Origin: Chrysopilus asiliformis
Taxonomy: Eukaryota; Arthropoda; Insecta; Diptera; Rhagionidae
NCBI GenBank assembly: GCA_964034945.1
Contig: OZ035962.1
Coordinates: 113,089,234-113,153,233 of the forward strand
Reading direction: 5' to 3'
Length of the DNA: 64,000 nt
Shown here: positions 56,526 to 64,000 of the stretch, piece by piece
Layout of the letters: each line of letters begins with the position of its first letter
How positions within the stretch are numbered: the first letter of the stretch is position 1
Notes under the pieces: generated by a model
Seen by the model: the letters and a program-made list of their open reading frames with translations, nothing else
What the model was told of the DNA's origin: nothing
Databases searched by the model: none
Position numbers and translations under genes: made by a program

Positions 56526-57343
56526 ATCTAATATAATTCTATACGATTCTCATATGAAGTATAAAAACGAAAGAATATTTATCTGTCTGTTTATATCATA
56601 ATTAGATGCATATTAAGCAAAACTTGGGTTTGTTTTGTAAAAAAAAAAATCCGAAGCATAAATTAATTCATTAATTGGACAAATACTTAGATAACAATTA
56701 AGATATGCACAGCCGGACAATCTTAATTTATACCGTAGCATTCAAAATTCTAGATTCATTATAGAGAAACCGGTTTATCGACAGTTTAGAGATAATCCGT
56801 CAAGGGTGAATGTAATTTATGAGTCAAAGATTTCGATGATATTTTATAAACATAAAAATTTTAGTATTTGTTCACTGGGAAACATAATTTCTTTTTAATT
56901 TAACGTAATACACTTGAAGGACTTAAATTATGTTTGTGAGGAACATATTTTGTTTGGGATAAAACTATTTTTTTTCCGCAAATTGCCAAAATTTTTTGAT
57001 AGAATTGAATCTAAAAAGCTTCATATTTGAATGGACCATCAAATTAATTTGTTTAATTTTATTTTATCGGTCAATTTTTTTTTTGCAAATGTTGATGCCA
57101 ATTAAATTGTGTTGTTTCAAAAATGTCTTTTATCCATTTTTTATATAATTTCATTCAGTTATTAACCAGAAATAAAAAAAATTAATTCTCGAAGCGAAAT
57201 GGTTTGAATCAAATATGAATAGCGAATATGTCGGTTGAAGACATGAACTATTTTCTTTTGTTTGTAAATCGGGGGATTTAATGTAACTCTAGTAGGAACG
57301 GTGTCAACCCTTTTCCTATTACACGCTTCTTTAAAGCGAAACT
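56526..57343. other. AT-rich intergenic DNA
   Basis: A relic at 56870-56960 (AATTATGTTTGTGAGGAACATATTTTGTTTG-type wording) resembles the MITE at 51095-51299. No gene. Confidence 0.35.
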
Positions 57344-57565
57344 GGGCACCAATCATGTATTTCGACGCGTCTCTGTCTTTCGAATTCGACGCAGCTTTTA
57401 ACTCTTGACTTCGCTTGAAATTTCGCGGAATCGTCACTATGAATCGAAACGTGATTCTGACTGTCACTCCAGGAAATTTGAAGCTGCTGATGTGGCGAAG
57501 TCAAGAGTTAAAAGCTGCGTCGAAGTCAAAAGTCAGAGACGCGTCGGAATACATGATTGGTGCCC
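57344..57565. mobile_element. MITE with 71-bp inverted arms, family GGGCAYCAAT
   Basis: Arms 57344-57414 and 57495-57565 are near-perfect inverses (GGGCACCAATCATGTATTTC..., ...GACTTCGC). The 131-codon plus frame across it is an artefact. A relative lies 1 kb away at 58553-58888. Confidence 0.85.
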
Positions 57566-58552
57566 TGGCTTTCAGGCTACACAAATAATCACTCTATCGA
57601 CCCGACAACCGTTAAAAGCCGCTATATCGCTGCAGAACATTCACGAAGCAAATATTGACACAGAGTCGACACGTCAACCACCAATTTTCCCATTAAAGCT
57701 ATTGTGGCTTTGGAGACACATGATTAATCAGTGTGTCGTTATCATCACCTTATTATGCTTCTTGTACGCGAATATGAGTAATAGGTCTATATATTTTTAG
57801 GCCCAATTCCGTAAATTGCTGCATTTTAATGTAGTATAGAACAAAATCTTCTGTGTCCGAGCTTTTCGGTTCTATTTAAGCGCGGCTATGTTTAGAATTA
57901 TCAAAAAAAAAAATTCCGTGATGATAAAAAACACCCTCGTATATGACTATACATACTTTGAATAAGAAAACAAAAATTAATGAGGTATAGAAGTAAAATA
58001 AATTCTATCAAATATCATAAATCTATCAAGACTTCCTATATTATATGAAATGCAAATCATAAAAATTTATTTCGACAGATTTTATTAAATATTATAATTT
58101 TTTAATTATTTACGTCTTAACATGATTTCCATATATTACAGTCTTCCTGATATTCTCATGTTTTTTCATTGATTGGTCAAATTAAAATAATTTATCTCTA
58201 CAAAATGTCAATAAAGATTCATGAAAGCCATTTGATTAATGCAACACTTTTGATTAATTTGTTCATTATTTTCTATAATTAAATCATATTTATAGTGAAG
58301 CAAAGTGGTCGATTACTAACGCTGAATGAATGTCAGTGACATGGTCGTCATATCTTTAGTGAGTTCTTGTGAGTGCATCGTCATTTGAATGTTGTTTCTG
58401 AGTTGGACAAATGGCTTCACCTGCTAAACACGCGACCCGATGTTCTTTTTGCTAATTACCTAGTAGAAACTAAGCGTGGAAACGCATTTATTTGGAATGA
58501 ACAAAAATCACGCATAATTTGTACGTATTGCATGCTGGGGTTTAATTGTCAT
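57566..58552. other. AT-rich intergenic DNA
   Basis: Nothing coding supported. Confidence 0.3.
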
Positions 58553-58888
58553 GGGCATCAATCGTGTAACGAGACGCAGACACGAATTTGCGTCTTTCGC
58601 AATCGTGTATGGTGACGCGTCGTTGCATACTAGCGACGCGTCTTTTCGTTCAGCGACACAGTTCGAGGCGTCGCTCAGTGTCATTTCGTCTGTCATTTCA
58701 CACTGGAGGAACCAAAGTAAATATAAGTTAAATTATAATAAATTTATATTATTTCAGGAAGATAACAAGTTAAAACCAATGGGAAACCCTTGTAAAGTTC
58801 ATGGATGAACGATTAGATAAACGTGTCGCGTCGATGTCGCCGTCTCAGCTCAAAGACGGAGACGCGTCTCGTTACACGATTGATGTCC
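58553..58888. mobile_element. MITE related to the one at 57344
   Basis: GGGCATCAATCGTGTAACGA at the left pairs with TCGTTACACGATTGATGTCC at the right. The subterminal GACGCGTCTCcGTCTTT is shared with 57344-57565. The middle has several GACGCGTC repeats. 336 bp. Confidence 0.8.
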
Positions 58889-60508
58889 TGGTTTGTGTTT
58901 GAATTAAAATTGATTAAACAATTTAATTGTTATTTTAAAAATTATTAAACTTCATCAAAGTATGTAGATAAAATAAGTAAAGATTCAAGCAATTTATTTG
59001 ATAGCTTAAATGTGGACCCGCCGTTGCCGAATTATAATTTTTTTTGTATGTGTTTTGCAAATACTGAGAAAAATTCAGATACCATTTTATTAACCCCTTA
59101 AAAATGTTATACTTGCAGGTACCATCCGATACTTGCTGTGTAATTCCTTGTCCTTTTATGTCTTTCCAACGTAAAACACTCAAGTTGGCCAAGAATTTCA
59201 TTACATTAAAACCGACAATTTAAAATATTCAAAAACCTAGATGCTCGGTTCAATGTCATTTTCCAATGTAAATTCCTACTAAAAGCAATACAGAATTGCA
59301 AAGGTGAATCCATCTGGGTGAGTTTGTTAAGCTATTCCAATCTTAAACTTCAATACATACTGGGAAAATACGAATAAATTCGAATGTATTCCAATTCAAC
59401 ATATTGATGTTAACAATTGAATAGTTTCAATAGCTTTTTGCGCAATATTGTTGGTATATTGTAATTTACAAATAACTACCAATCCCAATATTCTAGTATC
59501 TGCTAGCGACATTTCCACTCGTAGAAAAGATAAAATTTCCAATTTTACCTGTAAGGTACAGAAAGCATCGGCAGAGTAGCCGAGTATCGGTAAACATCAG
59601 CACTTCATTACGGGAAATGAGTTTTCCGAAGAAATATCCGCCAATAAGTTGAAGAATGTCATTCAGTATATCATCTGGGAGAGACGAAATATGCGGAAAG
59701 ACGTAAGGAAATGTACATTATTTGAATTCAAATGCTTCAAGGCTTTGTTTCGATTGATCTTCCACTAAACATTTCCACCGGTTCAAAGTTAACTCAATAG
59801 GAGTTGAACACAAATCCTATAGACTATGGGCAGATAAAGTGCAATTTCAATTTGATGGCACATCTAATGATTTCAACAGGTCAGGAAACACAGGTAACCG
59901 ATTGTAAATACCCTTGAATATTGCTATGGCTATGACTATATAATTTGCAAAGGAAAATATTGTAGAAAATGAACAAAATTACTGAAACTCTTTTCAGATA
60001 CTTTAACTTAACTGCCCGAACGATTAATCATAAGTCAATTTTATGATTGATGGATTGATTGACGAGATGTTTTGATCGATCACAGCAGGAGCGATGACCA
60101 TTCACGAGATTGGTGTCTAATACGTTCAACTACTGTGCAATTTTATTATCAGTCGTTTTAAATAATAATTTAGATAATTCTTAGTTTGTAGATTATTAAT
60201 TTGTCTATAATTTGTAATTAGTTGAAAGATATATCGAAATATCTAGTATTATTTTTTCAAGGTTTTGTTTTGATTGGGAAGTATTATTTAAACTGTAATT
60301 AAACTAATCTGATGTTCTGCAAATTGATTTTTCATAAACATTGAAAAGCGGAAACCGATTTCTTTTGCGTGGACAGAGTGTGGAGATATTGAAGATGAAT
60401 TTCATTTTATTTTTAAAATGAATTTCAAAAGTACTTTGAATGTTTTGTTTTTAAAATGAATTTTAAAAAGTTTATTTTTAAAAATTTGAACTGTTTATAC
60501 AAAACATT
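58889..60508. other. Intergenic; weak exon-like frames at 59.56-59.92 kb
   Basis: On the minus strand 59560-59676 lies between an acceptor (CTCTCCCAG) and a donor (ACAG|GTAAAA) and reads LIGGYFFGKLISRNEVLMF in one frame. On the plus strand 59756-59890 is also open up to a donor ACAG|GTAACC. Both strands open together, no start or partner exon, no family recognised; a gene relic or chance. The rest is AT-rich. Confidence 0.25.
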
Positions 60509-61011
60509 CAGGGTATTCACAGTCCTCTTTTAAATTGCGAGTAAATTTACCGCTCGGTAATTCAGTCAAATTTAACAGATTTTTACCGAGACGGTAACTT
60601 GGTTCATGTAAAAATGATTTACCGGATTCGGTAATTGTAGACATACCTTGAGTCGTGTTTTCCGGCCCGGTTATTCGGTATCAAGAATCAACCGCGAGTG
60701 GCGCTAGTAATGTTTTTAGTTGTCAAATTTTCTCGCTGGCTTTTTGTTAATCTCATCGGACTGATGCAAATTTTTTCAATTTTGATAGCCGTTGCCACAA
60801 TAGAAATTCAAAAGAACACATCAAACATGGATTTAAAGGTAGGTGACATATTTTACAATCAAATTCGCAGTTCATAATTTGGTCACGTATCCAATAAAAG
60901 CGCTGTTCTCAAATCTGTGCTGTGGGATGTTCACAGCAGAATATTTTCAGTCTTTTAATATTACCGAAAACACCGAATACCGAAAATTTAAAGAGGACTG
61001 TGAATACCCTG
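60509..61011. mobile_element. MITE with CAGGGTATTCACAGTC ends
   Basis: CAGGGTATTCACAGTCCTCT and its inverse AGAGGACTGTGAATACCCTG bound 503 bp; the inverted match continues for about 28 bp. ATT flanks both sides. CAGGG ends recall hAT elements, but an 8-bp target duplication is not evident. Short plus frames at 60843-61185 belong to it. Confidence 0.75.
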
Positions 61012-62009
61012 ATTATATTATTTAAAAAAAATCCATTGCTGATCTATTTTAGGCAGAAAATATTGTTATGTTTTTTACGTTATGTTTTTTTTTTATGTTT
61101 TTTACACTTTATAGTAAATAATAGCATAGCCAACAGAATTGATGTAGGCAACGTAGACTTTGGTGGCGGACAATGGGCCAAATAAAATTTAACAAATGCT
61201 TTTACTAGAATTTTAGCAGGTTTTAGTACGAATAAATAAATAAAGTGTGAATCATTTGCTATTTCACAAGTGTACTAAAAACGCTTGTACCATTTAATAT
61301 TAGCAATGGTGTTTTCTAGCATTTACTTAGTTTGTAGTGAATAAAGTCTAGCATTTACTTTGTACCTATAAGAATTTACTACAAAAATTTCAATCTAGTC
61401 TGAAGCAGCGTGAAAATAAATTAAACTGGAATTTTTTAAGGAATAGCCAAATTTAAAAATTATAGATTGCATGCCTAGAATGCAAAAGAAATAAAATTTC
61501 CACAAAAATTAGGCCTGATGTTCTCATTTCTGCCCTGTAATTGTGAATTCTTTATTAGTAAAATTATTCCATCAAAAAGTGATTTTGAAAAGAAGAAAGC
61601 TATCTTTTATTTCATAAGAACAAAGCTATCTTTTATTTCACGCGTAAACAGTAGAGAATATACTATTGTCTACAATGAAAGTCTACTCGTACGTAACGAT
61701 GTTATCTACATTACGTAGACTACGCGGCACAACATTGGTTACGTTTTTGCGTTTGAAGATTTTTGTTGTTACGAAATTTAGGCAATTTGCGCACTTTCAG
61801 CGAGAACCTCATGGAGTTGTCTCTGTTGTTGAACCCTAATTCATGAAATTCACGTAAAACACTATGTGCGGCAGCGGATAGAGATTTGTTTCGAGACGTC
61901 AATTTGTGGAGACCAAAGTGCAGGCGCGCACTGCGATGGTGAGTATGCAGAATGGTGTCTACGTGCCAATCAGTATTTTTGAAACACTACTTCTTTTACC
62001 TAAGTTTAC
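61012..62009. other. AT-rich intergenic DNA
   Basis: An imperfect inverted phrase (GTAGAC/GTCTAC with TACGTA) at 61655-61730; no gene supported. Confidence 0.3.
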
Positions 62010-62012
62010 TTA

Positions 62013-62488
62013 CATAGCCTTTACACGCGTCTGTAGAGCTGACACAGTCGCTGACACAGTCGCTGACACAGTCTCGTGTAAATGCTTACTGGCACTGACA
62101 AGTCTGTACTGACGGGACATTTTTGTAGTCAGTACAGACATGCCAGTAATTTGACATTTCAGAAATCTAAGATAGCGGAAAATGAAGAATTTGAGGTAAA
62201 TCTATTAAATTATTATGAATTCACTATTTTTAATTCTTTTTTTTTTACTTTTAGAACTCTCAGACTGGTGAAAGAAGACTAACTGGGAACGAGATAATTA
62301 AAATATTGAAGCATACGAGCAAAATTCAGGCCTCTGAAATACGAGGGACTGTAGCTGTGTTACTAACGAAGTCATTTTGAAAATGAACTGGCTGCCAGTT
62401 CGCTAAATGTCTTCTAATTCGTTGTCAGTAATTTGACATTTGGAGTCTGTGCTACTGACAGTCTTTATAGTCGCGTGTAAAGGCCGGG
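62013..62488. mobile_element. MITE with GCCTTTACACGCG ends (TTA target)
   Basis: GCCTTTACACGCG near the left end is matched by CGCGTGTAAAGGC at the right, and TTA flanks both sides (62010-62012, 62489-62491) if four extra terminal bases are included. The interior repeats GCTGACACAGTC three times and has CAGTACAGAC-type phrases in both orientations. The TTTACACG core also appears in the 38940-39323 foldback ends. Confidence 0.65.
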
Positions 62489-62491
62489 TTA

Positions 62492-64000
62492 CTTTCAAAA
62501 ACTCCAATTGCCACTTTAGCACAATTCGTGTCGCAGCATGGGATAAAAAAAAATAATAATAGACAGAAACACGTGTTTATTAAACTGTAGAACAATCCCT
62601 TTTATTTTTAATACGTTATTTGTACATTAATGTTTAAAGAACATGAATATCAAAAAAAATATGGAAAAAAATCATTTATCCCACTTGATACGGATTAAAA
62701 TTGTTTATTACACAAAACAAAAGGATGATATTTGTATAAAGCAATTTTAAAATATTCGGGATATTGTTTTTGGGAGTTAAATTCATATTTTTATTATCTG
62801 TTAAAAAACCTTTAGAACCCCCAGATAAAAGGAGAATAAAATATTGTCATTTTCAGTTAATTAAATCCATTCACTATATTTACATATCATAATGAAAAGT
62901 TCAAAATTCGAAATAAAATTAAGTTCAAAATGAACTTTTTTTAATTACCTACGGATGTTTGATATGAATATAATACAAAGTAGAGTATTTGAGGTTTTTA
63001 TTTTTGTTATACGTTATTATTTTTTGATTATCAATCCATCGATTTTTAGGGCATAAATAAAAATTATCCCATTGTGTATTAAAATCAGAAATAAAATATT
63101 GTGCGAAATTGAGATATTTTTATTGAGATAGCGGAAAAATAATTATATACAGCTTACAAATTTTATATTAGTATACACGAAAATAACATAAAATGACATT
63201 TAAATTGGTTTTAATGAAGCCGCAATTCATTTTGTCAGAATGAATGCGTGAAAAACCAATTTGTTTTGATTGTTGTTCAATCATATAAATAATGAAACCA
63301 CAGAAACAGAATAAGTATAAAAAAAGGGGTTAAAATGGTTACACTGATAGAAAAATCTGCCTGCGTCAGTAAAAAAAAACCCTCAATCAGGAAAAGAATG
63401 GTTTGTATATATGTACATGACACTACCAAAAAACGTTAACCGCCAAAACCGAATTGATTAATAAAATGTTTCAATTGAATTTTATACTCAATGAGATTCT
63501 CAAACAAAAGTTAAATAAATAAGAATTTAACATTTCATTAAATTTTTTTATTACCTAGTCTGGTTTAGAAATCACATTCACGCGCTTTTAATAACATTCA
63601 TAAACCAAAAGCTAAACAACAAACATTTTTTTTTATCAAAAGTTAATTTCAAAAGAAAAGATTTGATAATATCCACCCTCGGAAAAATACGAGTTTTTCC
63701 TATAGCAAGGAAAAAAACCCGGCCTATGACAATATTGTTTACTTCTTGCATGGCTCCTGCTTTCAAACGACATGGGCCAACATTTATGTTCAATCGGCTT
63801 CACTATTTCCGAGTTAGAGCTTTAGAAACTGTGAATAGGCTAATTTTTTGTTGACACTTTCTTTCTTTTCGCCGAAAACGGGTTACATTTTAAGAAAACA
63901 GTGCAGTTGTAGCCAAAATCTTAATTTTTGTATTACTCAAGCAGCAGTTATTCTCATTTTTATGTATGATTTTCGCCTGCGGCTCAATTTTTGTTGCATA
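62492..64000. other. Intergenic to window end
   Basis: AT-rich. At 63660-63850 a phrase like TTCAATCGGCTTCACTATTTCCGAG is of the kind found in the modules of 7521-7825 and 36818-37316, so it is probably a repeat relic; the short frames over it are not believed. Confidence 0.35.

Noticed and set aside
57405..57800. 131-codon plus frame
   Set aside because: More than a third of it is the inverted arm and loop of the MITE at 57344-57565.
59560..59890. Exon-like frames on both strands
   Set aside because: Good splice borders but no start, no partner exons and no recognised family; listed only as a weak possibility.

Overview
The window is nuclear DNA from an insect, most likely a true fly. It is very AT-rich, the genes are split by many short introns with GT-AG borders, and coding sequence makes up only a small share. 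The dipteran assignment rests on two things. One is a pro-resilin gene with both fly-type elastic motifs. The other is a family of repeats that start TTTATACCC...GGGTATA and carry a GTCY microsatellite, which looks like the DINE-1/HINE (Helentron-derived) elements of flies. No CRISPR array, operon, bacterial gene or convincing tRNA/rRNA gene was seen.

Layout from left to right. At 1-2267 on the minus strand there is a short LTR with a primer-binding site, a leader and a 348-codon open frame that runs off the window edge; I do not recognise its product. From 2.3 to 19.9 kb the sequence is mostly AT-rich intergenic DNA with dispersed repeats and MITEs. At 19.93-21.27 kb three nearly identical 444-bp MITEs stand head to tail, separated by single TAA target sites. 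They lie just upstream of a 13-exon SLC30A9/ZnT9 gene (21.43-24.54 kb, +), whose product is a mitochondrial zinc transporter. A 10-exon arylsulfatase B-type gene (26.53-32.11 kb, +) follows. It converges on a 4-exon pro-resilin gene (32.64-35.00 kb, -) with a clear TATA box and initiator. A second, smaller resilin-like RR-2 cuticle protein gene lies at 46.78-53.37 kb (-). The rest is intergenic and packed with small DNA transposons.

Working together: the two cuticle genes share strand, an intron in the same place inside the signal peptide, phase-0 introns throughout, a YLPP motif and an RR-2 chitin-binding domain, so they look like members of one local cuticle-gene family. The sulfatase and zinc transporter are housekeeping neighbours with no obvious link to cuticle. 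The most unusual DNA is repetitive: a perfect 184-bp-arm foldback at 38.94-39.32 kb, the tandem MITE triplet beside ZnT9, a 605-bp (CAGACTGA)n array, several MITEs with readable target-site duplications, and a mariner-type MITE nested in an old HINE copy. All gene models are hand-spliced from the sequence; first exons of the sulfatase and the second cuticle gene are inferences.
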